Below, piece by piece: positions 49,666 to 58,135 of a stretch of DNA of 64,000 nt. The DNA comes from an uncultured Roseicyclus sp. (lineage in GTDB: Bacteria > Pseudomonadota > Alphaproteobacteria > Rhodobacterales > Rhodobacteraceae). Position 1 is the first letter of the stretch. Each line of letters opens with the position of its first letter. The notes below the pieces were generated by a model. That model did not search any database. It was not told the origin of the DNA and saw only the letters and a list, made by a program, of their open reading frames with translations. The stretch lies in assembly GCF_937892565.1 (NCBI RefSeq), contig NZ_CALAHQ010000073.1, positions 1-64,000 on the forward strand, given 5' to 3'. The position numbers and the translations under genes were made by a program.

Positions 49666-51012
49666 TCAGCCGAAATTCTCGGCAAGCCAGCCCTCGAGCC
49701 AATGGATCGTGTACTCGCCCGATTGCACGGCCGGTTCGGCCAGCAGGGCATTGAACAGGGGAATGGTCGTGTCGATCCCGTCGATGATCAATTCGCCCAA
49801 GGCCCGGTGCAGGCGCGCCAGCGCCTCGGGCCGGTCGCGGCCATGCACGATCAGCTTGCCGATCAGGCTGTCGTAATAAGGCGGGATGCGGTAGCCGTCA
49901 TAGATGGCACTGTCCATCCGCACACCCAGGCCCCCCGGCGCGTGATACTGGCTGATCCGCCCCGGGCTGGGCGAGAAATTCGGCAGCTTCTCGGCGTTGA
50001 TGCGCACTTCGATCGCATGCCCGTTCACCTTGAGATCTTCTTGATGGAACGACATCGGCAGACCGGATGCCACGCGGATCTGTTCGCGCACCAGATCGAC
50101 GCCGAAAATCGCCTCGGTGACGGGGTGTTCGACCTGAAGGCGGGTGTTCATCTCGATGAAGAAGAATTCACCATCTTCGTAGAGAAACTCGATCGTGCCC
50201 GCGCCTTCATAGCCCAGATCGCCCACCGCCTGTGCGCAGGTGGCGCCGATGCGTTCGCGGGTCGCCGCGTCGATGGCGGGGCCGGGGGCTTCTTCGAAGA
50301 CCTTCTGATGGCGCCTCTGCAGCGAGCAATCGCGCTCGCCCAGATGCACGGCGCGGCCCCGGCCATCGCCGAAGACCTGCACCTCGATATGGCGGGGGCG
50401 CCCGAGGTATTTCTCGATATAGACCTCGTCATTGCCAAACGCGGCCTTTGCCTCGGACCGTGCGGTGCGAAAGGCGGTCTCCATGTCCGCCTGCGACCGC
50501 GCCAGCTTCATGCCGCGCCCACCACCGCCTGCCGTGGCCTTGACGATCACCGGGTAGCCCGCACTGCGCCCGACCTCATAGGCGGCATCCAGCGTCGGCA
50601 CGCCACCCTCCGAGCCCGGCACGCAAGGCACGCCCAGTTTCTTCATCGTGTCCTTGGCGGTGATCTTGTCGCCCATCAGACGGATATGTTCCGCCGACGG
50701 GCCGATGAACTTGATCCCATGGTCTTCGATGGCCTGCACGAAGCTGGCGTTTTCGCTCAGAAAACCATAGCCGGGATGGATCGCTTCGGCGCCGGTGATC
50801 TCGCAGGCCGAAATGATGGCGGCCATCGACAGATAGGATTGCGTGCTGGGGGGCGGCCCGATGCAGATCGCCTCATCGGCCATGCGCACATGCATCGCGT
50901 CGCTGTCGGCGGTGGAATGCACCGCAACGGTCGCAACCCCCATCTCGCGCGCGGCCCGGATGACGCGCAGAGCGATCTCGCCGCGGTTGGCGATGAGGAT
51001 TTTCTTGAACAT
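49666..51012 (-). CDS. accC: Acetyl-CoA carboxylase, biotin carboxylase subunit
   Basis: AccC carboxylates the biotin of AccB with ATP and bicarbonate in the first step of fatty acid synthesis. The 448-residue sequence has the N-terminal FKKILIANRGEIALRVIRAARE, the ATP-grasp glycine loop KATAGGGGRGMK, YIEKYLGRPRHIEVQVFGD, and EMNTRLQVEHPVTE. It begins 12 nt after accB and is co-transcribed with it. Confidence 0.97.
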   Translation of the reverse strand: MFKKILIANRGEIALRVIRAAREMGVATVAVHSTADSDAMHVRMADEAICIGPPPSTQSYLSMAAIISACEITGAEAIHPGYGFLSENASFVQAIEDHGIKFIGPSAEHIRLMGDKITAKDTMKKLGVPCVPGSEGGVPTLDAAYEVGRSAGYPVIVKATAGGGGRGMKLARSQADMETAFRTARSEAKAAFGNDEVYIEKYLGRPRHIEVQVFGDGRGRAVHLGERDCSLQRRHQKVFEEAPGPAIDAATRERIGATCAQAVGDLGYEGAGTIEFLYEDGEFFFIEMNTRLQVEHPVTEAIFGVDLVREQIRVASGLPMSFHQEDLKVNGHAIEVRINAEKLPNFSPSPGRISQYHAPGGLGVRMDSAIYDGYRIPPYYDSLIGKLIVHGRDRPEALARLHRALGELIIDGIDTTIPLFNALLAEPAVQSGEYTIHWLEGWLAENFG

Positions 51013-51024
51013 GGGGTGCCCCGT

Positions 51025-51522
51025 CTACTCGATGATCATCAGCGGCGCGCCGTATTCGACGGGTGCGCCATCCTCGACGAGGATGCGTTTCACAGTGCCC
51101 GCGCGCGGTGCGGGGATCTGGTTCATCGTCTTCATCGCTTCCACGATCAGAAGCGTCTGGCCCTCGGTCACGCGGTCGCCGACCGACACAAAGGCTTTGG
51201 TGCCGGGTTCTGCCTGAAGATAGACAGTGCCAACCATGGGTGAGGTCACGGCGCCCGGCGCCTGTGCGGGATCCTCGATCACGGAGGGCGCGGGGGCGGG
51301 GGCGGCCGGGGCCGCCATCGGCTGTGCGCTGGGCGCAGCCAGCATCTGGACCGGGGCCGCCACCATCTGCATCTGGCGCGCAACGCGCACATTCAGCCAA
51401 TCATGCTCGCCGTATTCGCGCTTCACATGCAGCTCGCTCAGGTCGTTCTTGCGCAAAAGCTCGGCCAAAGCCTCGATAAAGGCCACGTCATTGGCGCGCG
51501 TGGCATCGGTCTTGTCGCTCAT
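51025..51522 (-). CDS. accB: Acetyl-CoA carboxylase, biotin carboxyl carrier protein
   Basis: AccB carries the biotin that moves CO2 between AccC and the carboxyltransferase. The 165-residue protein has an N-terminal helix ([19 protein letters not shown]), an Ala/Pro linker and a biotinyl domain with the lysine in [10 protein letters not shown]. The start at 51522 ([12 protein letters not shown]) fits the family; an ATG at 51549 is also in frame. It is the first gene of the accB-accC unit. Confidence 0.95.
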   Translation of the reverse strand: MSDKTDATRANDVAFIEALAELLRKNDLSELHVKREYGEHDWLNVRVARQMQMVAAPVQMLAAPSAQPMAAPAAPAPAPSVIEDPAQAPGAVTSPMVGTVYLQAEPGTKAFVSVGDRVTEGQTLLIVEAMKTMNQIPAPRAGTVKRILVEDGAPVEYGAPLMIIE

Positions 51523-51831
51523 GTCTGTCCTCGCAAACCGGGGCCGCATTGCGGCTGGCCCTTAACCCTCACCCGGCCCCGTGCGAAGGTCCGGCTGCTG
51601 GTCGCGTATAGCGCAGCCTTTGCCCGGGGAAAACCCGGTCCGTCAACTTGGGCACAGGCTTTTGTGCCGACGCAAGGCCGGGCTGTGCCTGATTTTTCGG
51701 CAAAGCGCGACCTTGGGGCGAAAAATCTGTGGGCTTCAGCGGTGACGAATAAATTTACCGTTTGATAAAAAATCGAACCCGTGACACCCTTTGCCTCACA
51801 CGCAGCCATTCGCTCGCAGGGAGATCTGCCG
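51523..51831. other. Divergent gap between accB and preT with an interrupted inverted repeat
   Basis: The gap must contain both promoters. Arms GATTTTTCG (51691-51699) and CGAAAAATC (51719-51727) form an interrupted inverted repeat; the arms are the same as those of the palindromes after glmM. Bases 51754-51769 are a weaker RutR-like site, listed separately. No gene was seen. Confidence 0.5.
51754..51769 (+). promoter_or_regulatory. Possible degenerate RutR operator before preT
   Basis: TTTACCGTTTGATAAA matches the RutR palindrome TTGACCA-N2-TGGTCAA at 10 of 14 defined positions and lies 62 nt before the preT start. The match is imperfect and the region is AT-rich, so this is only a candidate. 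Confidence 0.3.
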
Positions 51832-53166
51832 ATGACGAACAGCCCCTTTACCCCCGGCATCGCGCCCGCGCGGCTTGATGCAGACGCCCTGCAGGCCAAT
51901 TTCGCCGATCTGCATGCCCCGCTCGATGCCCATGAGGCGCTGGTGGCTGCGGACCGGTGCTATTTTTGCCATGATGCCCCTTGTATCACGGCATGCCCCA
52001 CCACCATCGACATTCCCCTGTTCATTCGTCAGATCGCCACAGGCACGCCCGAGGCCGCAGCCAGGACGATTTTCGACCAGAATATCCTCGGCGGCATGTG
52101 CGCGCGGGTCTGCCCCACCGAAACCCTGTGCGAACAGGCCTGCGTGCGCGAGACCGCCGAGGGCAAGCCCGTCGAAATCGGGCGGCTGCAACGCTATGCC
52201 ACCGACAGGCTGATGTCGGCGGGCGTGCATCCCTTTACCCGCGCCGCGCCCACGGGCAAGCGCGTGGCGGTTGTGGGGGCGGGTCCGGCGGGTCTGTCTT
52301 GCGCCCATCGTCTGGCGCTCAAGGGTCATGATGTCGATCTGTTCGATGCGCGGCCCAAAGGGGGCGGTCTGAACGAATACGGCATCGCCCATTACAAGGC
52401 GACCGATGATTATGCGGCGGCCGAACTGGACTGGTTGATGCAGATCGGCGGGATCAGCCTGCATACGGGCCAAGCGCTGGGGCGTGACCTGTCGCTCGAG
52501 ACGCTTACGGCCGATTATGATGCGGTCTTTCTTGGAATGGGTCTGGCAGGGGTGAATGCGCTGCGCGCCGAGGGTGAAACGCGGGCCGGCGTGACGGACG
52601 CGGTCGAATTCATCGCGGATCTGCGGCAAGCGGGCGATTTGTCGGCACTGCCCGTGGGGCGCAATGTGGTGGTGATCGGCGGGGGCATGACCGCCATCGA
52701 CGCTGCGGTGCAGTCCAAGCTTTTGGGGGCGCAAAGCGTGACGATCCTGTATCGACGCGACCGTTCGGCCATGCCCGCCAGCCGCTATGAGCAAGATCTG
52801 GCCGCAGCCAAGGGCGTGCAGATCATCTTCAACGCCCTGCCGATAGCCATCTTGGGCAATGGCGCGGTGACCGGGGTTCGGGTCGAATATACCCGGTCCG
52901 AGGGCAAGGCGTTGATCGGCACAGGCGAGACCTTCGAGATACCCGCCGATCAGGTGTTGAAGGCAATTGGTCAGACACTTTCGGGCACGCCGGGCGGTCT
53001 TGAGATTGCAGGCGGAAAGATCAAGGTGACCGGTGCAGGGCGCACATCACGCCCCGGCGTCTGGGCGGGCGGCGATTGCGCGGCGGGTGGCGAGGATCTG
53101 ACGGTGACAGCCGTCGCCGAAGGCCGCGACGCGGCAGAAGACATTCACACAAGCCTGATGGGCTAA
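51832..53166 (+). CDS. preT: NAD-dependent dihydropyrimidine dehydrogenase, small subunit PreT
   Basis: PreT takes electrons from NAD(P)H via FAD and iron-sulfur clusters and passes them to PreA for reduction of uracil and thymine. The 444-residue protein has an N-terminal ferredoxin-like domain with two cysteine groups (CYFCHDAPCITACPTTID and CARVCPTETLCEQAC), then an FAD motif VVGAGPAGLSCAH and an NAD(P) motif VVIGGGMTAIDAA. The start at 51832 has GGGAG 8 nt upstream. It is separated from preA by 80 nt that hold two palindromes. Confidence 0.93.
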   Translation: MTNSPFTPGIAPARLDADALQANFADLHAPLDAHEALVAADRCYFCHDAPCITACPTTIDIPLFIRQIATGTPEAAARTIFDQNILGGMCARVCPTETLCEQACVRETAEGKPVEIGRLQRYATDRLMSAGVHPFTRAAPTGKRVAVVGAGPAGLSCAHRLALKGHDVDLFDARPKGGGLNEYGIAHYKATDDYAAAELDWLMQIGGISLHTGQALGRDLSLETLTADYDAVFLGMGLAGVNALRAEGETRAGVTDAVEFIADLRQAGDLSALPVGRNVVVIGGGMTAIDAAVQSKLLGAQSVTILYRRDRSAMPASRYEQDLAAAKGVQIIFNALPIAILGNGAVTGVRVEYTRSEGKALIGTGETFEIPADQVLKAIGQTLSGTPGGLEIAGGKIKVTGAGRTSRPGVWAGGDCAAGGEDLTVTAVAEGRDAAEDIHTSLMG

Positions 53167-53168
53167 AG

Positions 53169-53190
53169 CGATTATTCGTACGAATAATCG
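53169..53190. repeat. 22-nt perfect palindrome, core TTCGTACGAA (copy 3)
   Basis: This self-complementary element starts 2 nt after the preT stop. The core equals that of the glmM/guaD copies, while the arms differ by compensating changes (ATTATTCG with CGAATAAT), so pairing is kept. Confidence 0.8.
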
Positions 53191-53197
53191 ATCACTG

Positions 53198-53219
53198 CGA
53201 ATTTTCGTACGAAAATTCG
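53198..53219. repeat. 22-nt perfect palindrome, core TTCGTACGAA (copy 4)
   Basis: A second element, 7 nt after copy 3 and before preA, with arms AATTTTCG and CGAAAATT around the same core. The pair fills most of the preT-preA gap and could alter the ratio of the two subunits by mRNA structure. Confidence 0.8.
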
Positions 53220-53246
53220 GACAAGCGCATAGGGGAGACCGGAACC

Positions 53247-54551
53247 ATGGCAGACCTTTCCAGCGATTTTCTGGGCATCAGATCGCCCAATCCATTCTGG
53301 TTGGCCTCGGCGCCACCGACCGACAAGGCCTATAATGTCGTGCGCGCCTTCAAGGCGGGTTGGGGCGGCGTTGTGTGGAAAACGTTGGGCGAGGCGGGCC
53401 CGCCGATCGTGAATGTCAACGGTCCGCGCTATGGCGCGATCTGGGGTGCCGACCGCCGCCTTCTGGGGCTCAACAACATCGAGCTGATCACCGACCGCCC
53501 GCTTGAGGTGAATCTGCGGGAGATCAAGGAGGTCAAGCGCGACTGGCCCGATCGCGCGATGATCGTAAGCCTGATGGTGCCTTGCGAAGAGCAGGCGTGG
53601 AAAGCGATCCTGCCCTTGGTCGAAGACACCGGCGCGGATGGGATCGAGCTGAATTTCGGTTGCCCGCACGGCATGAGCGAACGGGGCATGGGGGCGGCTG
53701 TGGGGCAGGTGCCCGAATACATCGAAATGGTGGCGCGCTGGTGCAAGCAAAACACGCGCATGCCCGTGATCGTCAAGCTGACGCCCAACATCACCGACAT
53801 CCGCTATCCTGCGCGCGCGGCGAAACGGGGTGGGGCTGATGCCGTCAGTCTGATCAACACGGTATCGTCGATCACCTCGGTCAATCTTGACAGCTTCAGC
53901 CCCGAGCCATCGATCGACGGGCGCGGCAGCCATGGCGGCTATTGCGGCCCGGCGGTCAAGCCGATTGCGCTGAACATGGTCGCCGAGATCGCCCGCGACG
54001 CCGAAACCCGCGGATTGCCCATTTCGGGCATCGGTGGGGTCACCACATGGCGCGACGCGGCCGAGTATCTGGCGTTGGGTGCAGGCAATGTGCAAGTCTG
54101 CACGGCGGCCATGACCTATGGCTTCAAGATTGTGCAAGAAATGATCTCGGGCCTGTCGCAGTATCTTGACAACAAAGAGATGACGCTGAGCGATCTGATC
54201 GGGCGCGCGACGCCCAATGTGACGGAATGGCAGTATCTGAACCTCAACTACGTCACCAAGGCGCGCATCGATCAGGATGCCTGCATCCAATGCGGGCGCT
54301 GTTATGCCGCCTGCGAAGACACGAGCCATCAGGCGATTTCAATGTCGCCCGACCGGGTGTTTGAGGTGATGGATGATGAATGCGTCGCCTGCAATCTGTG
54401 CGTCAATGTCTGCCCAGTGGAAAATTGCATCACGATGGAGCGCATGCCCGCAGGCGCGGTGGACCCGCGCACCGGGGCGGTGGTGTCGGATGACTATGCC
54501 AACTGGACGACCCATCCCAACAATCCCGCCGCCCGCCCGGCGGCAGAATGA
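53247..54551 (+). CDS. preA: NAD-dependent dihydropyrimidine dehydrogenase, catalytic subunit PreA
   Basis: PreA reduces uracil or thymine to the 5,6-dihydro form on FMN. The 434-residue protein starts with a dihydroorotate-dehydrogenase-like barrel (FLGIRSPNPFWLASAPPTD, NFGCPHGMSERGMGAAVGQ with the catalytic Cys, KLTPNITDI) and ends with a two-[4Fe-4S] ferredoxin domain (CIQCGRCYAAC and CVACNLCVNVCPVENC). AGGGGAG lies 9 nt before the ATG at 53247; longer frames upstream run through the palindromes and are ignored. Confidence 0.95.
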   Translation: MADLSSDFLGIRSPNPFWLASAPPTDKAYNVVRAFKAGWGGVVWKTLGEAGPPIVNVNGPRYGAIWGADRRLLGLNNIELITDRPLEVNLREIKEVKRDWPDRAMIVSLMVPCEEQAWKAILPLVEDTGADGIELNFGCPHGMSERGMGAAVGQVPEYIEMVARWCKQNTRMPVIVKLTPNITDIRYPARAAKRGGADAVSLINTVSSITSVNLDSFSPEPSIDGRGSHGGYCGPAVKPIALNMVAEIARDAETRGLPISGIGGVTTWRDAAEYLALGAGNVQVCTAAMTYGFKIVQEMISGLSQYLDNKEMTLSDLIGRATPNVTEWQYLNLNYVTKARIDQDACIQCGRCYAACEDTSHQAISMSPDRVFEVMDDECVACNLCVNVCPVENCITMERMPAGAVDPRTGAVVSDDYANWTTHPNNPAARPAAE

Positions 54552-54602
54552 GGCAAGCGAGTGGGCTGTCTCGGCGCCAGTTTCGCGAAATGACGGGTGC
54601 GG

Positions 54603-54621
54603 GGGGGGCTGTCTGCCCCCC
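54603..54621 (+). terminator. Possible terminator hairpin after preA
   Basis: GGGGGGC pairs with GCCCCCC around a TGTCT loop, 51 nt after the preA stop, between convergent preA and rutR. A T5 run follows about 20 nt later rather than directly, so it is not a textbook terminator. The nearby GTATTTTTG...CAAAGAGGA motif resembles one upstream of pepP. Confidence 0.45.
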
Positions 54622-54659
54622 TCACACACAGCCCGAGAGTATTTTTGAAGCAAAGAGGA

Positions 54660-55358
54660 TCAGGGCGCCAGAAGCCGTGTGAACAGGGTATCGAGGAAGC
54701 GTTCGGCCTCGGCCATGGGGTCACGGCCTTCGCCCAGAACAGCGCGGATCTGGACATCGAAATCGGCGTAGTGCTGGGTCAACGCCCAGATCGAAAAGAT
54801 CAGGTGGTGCGGATCGACATCGGCGATGCGGCCGGCCGCAGCCCAACCCCGGATCACCGTGGATTTTTCATCGACCAGCGTCTTGAGATCGGTGGCCAGT
54901 GCCGCCTGCATATGGGGCGCGCCCTGGACGATTTCATTGGCAAAAAGGCGTGATTCGCGGGAAAAGTCGCGGCTGAGTTCCAGTTTGCGCCGCATGTAGG
55001 CGCGCAATTCCGCGACCGGGTCGCCTTGGGCGTCAAGCGCGCGCAACGGATCAAGCCATGTGTCCATCAACTGGCTGAGCAAGCTGACATGGATCGCTTC
55101 CTTGGACGCGAAATAATAGAGCAGATTGGGTTTGGACAGCCCGGCTTGCGCCGCGATCATGTCAAGGGTGGCGCCGCGAAAGCCATGTTGCGAAAACACC
55201 TCGAGCGCGGCCTCGAGGATGGTTTCGCGATTTTGTCGCTGGATGCGCGTGCGTGGTTTTTGTTGTCGCATGCGTCTATCTGAGCCTTTGGCCCGTCTTG
55301 GCACAAGCCCCGTTTCGGCATATGATGAAACCTTGGGCAAGGGTGTCTGAACGGGCAT
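54660..55358 (-). CDS. rutR: TetR-family pyrimidine regulator RutR
   Basis: RutR is a repressor whose ligand in E. coli is uracil (or thymine). The N-terminal helix-turn-helix reads ILEAALEVFSQHGFRGATLDMIAAQAGLSKPNLLYYFASKEAI in pieces typical of the family, and the C-terminal domain shares LKTLVDEKS, GWAAAGRIADVDPHHLIF and IWALTQHYADFD with E. coli RutR. The ATG at 55358 has AAGG 6 nt upstream (232 residues); a shorter start at 55271 (203 residues) is closer to the E. coli length. It is divergent from the aminotransferase operon, and a perfect RutR palindrome lies between them. Confidence 0.9.
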   Translation of the reverse strand: MPVQTPLPKVSSYAETGLVPRRAKGSDRRMRQQKPRTRIQRQNRETILEAALEVFSQHGFRGATLDMIAAQAGLSKPNLLYYFASKEAIHVSLLSQLMDTWLDPLRALDAQGDPVAELRAYMRRKLELSRDFSRESRLFANEIVQGAPHMQAALATDLKTLVDEKSTVIRGWAAAGRIADVDPHHLIFSIWALTQHYADFDVQIRAVLGEGRDPMAEAERFLDTLFTRLLAP

Positions 55359-55409
55359 CATCTGCCTTGTCTTTATGCACGCGCCTATCAGGAAATTCAT
55401 TGCGGGCCG

Positions 55410-55437
55410 TTGACTGGCACAGCGCCTCTGCTAGCGT
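55410..55437 (+). promoter_or_regulatory. Probable promoter of the pyrimidine degradation operon
   Basis: TTGACT (-35) and TAGCGT (-10) with a 16-nt spacer lie directly before the RutR operator. The -35 matches 5 of 6 bases and the -10 matches 3 of 6. The layout places the operator over the start of transcription. Confidence 0.5.
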
Positions 55438-55441
55438 TCGG

Positions 55442-55457
55442 TTGACCATTTGGTCAA
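55442..55457. promoter_or_regulatory. RutR operator, perfect palindrome
   Basis: TTGACCATTTGGTCAA is an exact match to the E. coli RutR consensus TTGACCA-N2-TGGTCAA. It lies in the divergent gap of rutR and the aminotransferase operon, 57 nt before the aminotransferase start and just after the promoter-like hexamers, as expected for repression by blocking initiation. It could also control rutR itself. Confidence 0.88.
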
Positions 55458-55514
55458 AAACAATCCAGCGGTCCGGCAGCGCGCGCCCGGACCGGCAAGA
55501 CAGGGAATGCCACC

Positions 55515-56846
55515 ATGGCGCTTGACCGTTCCAACCCCGTGCCGAATGATTTGTCCGCTTTCTGGATGCCCTTCACCGCCAACCGCCAGTTCAAGAAGGC
55601 GCCGCGGATGTTGGTGTCGGCGGATCGCATGCATTACCGCACCGCCGATGGGCGCGAGGTGCTTGATGGGGTGGCGGGGCTGTGGTGTTGCAACGCTGGC
55701 CACAATCGCCCGAAAATCGTCGAGGCGATCCGCCAGCAGGCCGGTGAGCTGGACTATGCGCCCGCTTTCCAGATGGGCCATCCCAAGGCATTCGAGCTGG
55801 CCAACCGCCTGCGCGACATGGCGCCCCAGCCGATGGAGCATGTGTTTTTCACCAACTCCGGATCCGAGGCGGTTGAAACCGCGCTGAAGATCGCCATCGC
55901 CTATCAGCGGGCGATCGGCCAGGCCACGCGCACGCGGCTGATCGGGCGCGAGCGCGGCTATCACGGGGTGAATTTCGGGGGTATCTCGGTCGGCGGCATC
56001 GTCAACAACCGCAAATTCTTTGGCACGCTGCTGAACGGGGTCGATCACCTGCCCCATACCCATCAGCCTGCCTTGAACGCCTTTAGCCGGGGTGAGCCCG
56101 AGCATGGCGCCAATCTGGCCGATGAGCTTGAGCGCATCGTGGCGCTGCATGGCCCGGAAACGGTCGCGGCCGTGATCGTGGAACCCGTGGCGGGGTCCAC
56201 TGGCGTGCTGATCCCACCCAAGGGCTATCTCAAGCGGTTGCGCGAGCTGACGCGCAAGCATGGCATCTTGCTGATTTTCGACGAGGTGATCACAGGCTTT
56301 GGCCGCCTGGGCGCGCCTTTTGCCGCCGATTACTTCGATGTCATGCCCGACATGATCACCTGCGCCAAGGGTCTGACCAATGGCGTGATCCCGATGGGGG
56401 CGGTTCTGGCCACCAAGGAAATCCACGACGCCTTCATGCAGGGGCCCGAGCATGTGATCGAGCTGTTCCACGGCTACACCTATTCCGGCAATCCCATTGC
56501 CTCGGCCGCCGGTCTGGCCACGCTGGAGACCTATCGCGAAGAAGGTTTGTTCGAACGTGCCGCCGAGATTGCGCCCTATTGGGAGGATGCGGTCCACAGC
56601 CTCAAGGGGTTGCCGCATGTCATCGACATCCGCAATCTGGGCCTGATCGCAGGGGTCGAGCTTGAGCCCATCGCGGGCGAGCCGACCCGGCGTGCCTTCA
56701 GTGCGTTTCTTGATGCCTATGAGCATAATGTGATGATCCGCACCACAGGCGACATCATTGCCATGTCGCCACCGTTGATCATCGAGAAATCGCATATCGA
56801 CACGCTGATCGGCACGGTGGCGGACGTCCTCAAGCGTCTGCAGTGA
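55515..56846 (+). CDS. Class III omega-amino acid--pyruvate aminotransferase
   Basis: A PLP enzyme expected to transaminate beta-alanine (or 3-aminoisobutyrate) with pyruvate, giving malonate semialdehyde (or methylmalonate semialdehyde). The 443-residue protein has FTNSGSEAVETALKIA, RGYHGVNFGGISVGG, the signature LIFDEVITGFGRLGAPF and the PLP lysine in CAKGLTNGVIPMGAV. In this context it is the last step of pyrimidine breakdown. AGGGA lies 8 nt upstream. It is the first gene of the operon controlled by the RutR site. Confidence 0.9.
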   Translation: MALDRSNPVPNDLSAFWMPFTANRQFKKAPRMLVSADRMHYRTADGREVLDGVAGLWCCNAGHNRPKIVEAIRQQAGELDYAPAFQMGHPKAFELANRLRDMAPQPMEHVFFTNSGSEAVETALKIAIAYQRAIGQATRTRLIGRERGYHGVNFGGISVGGIVNNRKFFGTLLNGVDHLPHTHQPALNAFSRGEPEHGANLADELERIVALHGPETVAAVIVEPVAGSTGVLIPPKGYLKRLRELTRKHGILLIFDEVITGFGRLGAPFAADYFDVMPDMITCAKGLTNGVIPMGAVLATKEIHDAFMQGPEHVIELFHGYTYSGNPIASAAGLATLETYREEGLFERAAEIAPYWEDAVHSLKGLPHVIDIRNLGLIAGVELEPIAGEPTRRAFSAFLDAYEHNVMIRTTGDIIAMSPPLIIEKSHIDTLIGTVADVLKRLQ

Positions 56847-56884
56847 CCACGGCCCATAATACCCTGATCTGAAAGGCACATCCC

Positions 56885-58135
56885 ATGGCCGCGCCCGGCG
56901 AGAACATGACCATCAACGGCGAGCGGCTGTGGGATTCGCTCATGGACATGGCCAAGATCGGCCCCGGCATCGCGGGTGGCAACAACCGCCAGACGCTGAC
57001 CGACGAAGATGCCCAAGGGCGCGCAGTTTTTCAGACGTGGTGCGTGGCGGCGGGCATGACCATGGGCGTGGACCAGATGGGCAACATGTTCGCCCGCCGC
57101 GAAGGTACCGACCCCGATGCGGCCCCGGTCTATATGGGCAGCCATCTTGATACCCAGCCCACCGGCGGCAAATATGACGGGGTGCTGGGGGTCTTGGGCG
57201 GGCTGGAGGTGATCCGCACGCTCAACGACCTCAAGATCAAGACGCGCCACCCCATCGTCGTGGTGAACTGGACCAACGAAGAGGGCACACGCTTTGCGCC
57301 CGCGATGCTGGCCTCGGGTGTCTTTGCCGGGCGGCACACGCAGGATTGGGCCTATGATCGTGTCGATGCCCAGGGCAAGCGCTTTGGTGATGAACTGGAA
57401 CGCATCGGCTGGAAAGGCAGCGAGCCGGTCGGTCACCGGCCGATGAAGGCGTTTTTCGAGCTGCACATCGAACAGGGCCCGATCCTTGAGGCCGAGGGCA
57501 AGCAGATCGGCGTTGTCACCCATGGTCAGGGGTTGCGCTGGATCGAATGCACCATCACCGGCACCGAAAGCCATACGGGATCCACGCCGATGGCGATGCG
57601 GCGCAATGCGGGGCGGGGTTTGGCGCTGATCACCGAGCTGGTGCATGAGATCGCGATGAAGACCCAGCCCGGCGCCGTGGGCGCGATCGGGCATATCGAT
57701 GTCTATCCCAATTCGCGCAACATCATTCCGGGCAAGGTCGTCTGCACCGTCGATTTCCGCAGCCATGTCTTGGACAAGCTCAACGCCATGGTGGCAGAGC
57801 TGATGGCGCGCGCGCCCGCGATCTGTGCCGATATCGGCGTGACCTTCGCGGCGCAGATCGTGGGCCAGTTCGATCCGCCCGCTTTTGACGTGGGCTGCGT
57901 GAATGCCATCCGGGGGGCGGCCGAGCGGCTGGGATACAGCCATATGGATATCGTCTCGGGTGCCGGTCACGATGCGTGCTGGATCAACGATGTGGCACCC
58001 ACGGCCATGGTCATGTGCCCCTGTGTCGGCGGGCTCAGCCATAACGAGGCCGAAGAGATCAGTGCCCAATGGGCCGCGGCGGGTGCGAATGTCTTGTTTC
58101 ACGCGGTGGTCGAGACGGCGGAGATCGTCGAATGA
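56885..58135 (+). CDS. Zn-dependent N-carbamoyl amidohydrolase (beta-ureidopropionase type)
   Basis: An M20-family hydrolase of the hyuC/amaB group, 416 residues. The two-metal centre is seen in GSHLDTQPTGGKYDGVLG (His, Asp), WTNEEGTRFAPAM (Glu-Glu) and HIEQGP (His); SHTGSTPM and SGAGHDACWI are family substrate loops. In this operon it should hydrolyse N-carbamoyl-beta-alanine to beta-alanine, CO2 and ammonia. It is 38 nt after the aminotransferase and overlaps the lipoprotein gene by 4 nt. Confidence 0.9.
   Translation: MAAPGENMTINGERLWDSLMDMAKIGPGIAGGNNRQTLTDEDAQGRAVFQTWCVAAGMTMGVDQMGNMFARREGTDPDAAPVYMGSHLDTQPTGGKYDGVLGVLGGLEVIRTLNDLKIKTRHPIVVVNWTNEEGTRFAPAMLASGVFAGRHTQDWAYDRVDAQGKRFGDELERIGWKGSEPVGHRPMKAFFELHIEQGPILEAEGKQIGVVTHGQGLRWIECTITGTESHTGSTPMAMRRNAGRGLALITELVHEIAMKTQPGAVGAIGHIDVYPNSRNIIPGKVVCTVDFRSHVLDKLNAMVAELMARAPAICADIGVTFAAQIVGQFDPPAFDVGCVNAIRGAAERLGYSHMDIVSGAGHDACWINDVAPTAMVMCPCVGGLSHNEAEEISAQWAAAGANVLFHAVVETAEIVE

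Noticed and set aside
55414..55433. TGGCAC...TGCT as a sigma-54 promoter before the aminotransferase
   Set aside because: The GG to GC distance is two bases too long for sigma-54; the sigma-70-like pair fits better.
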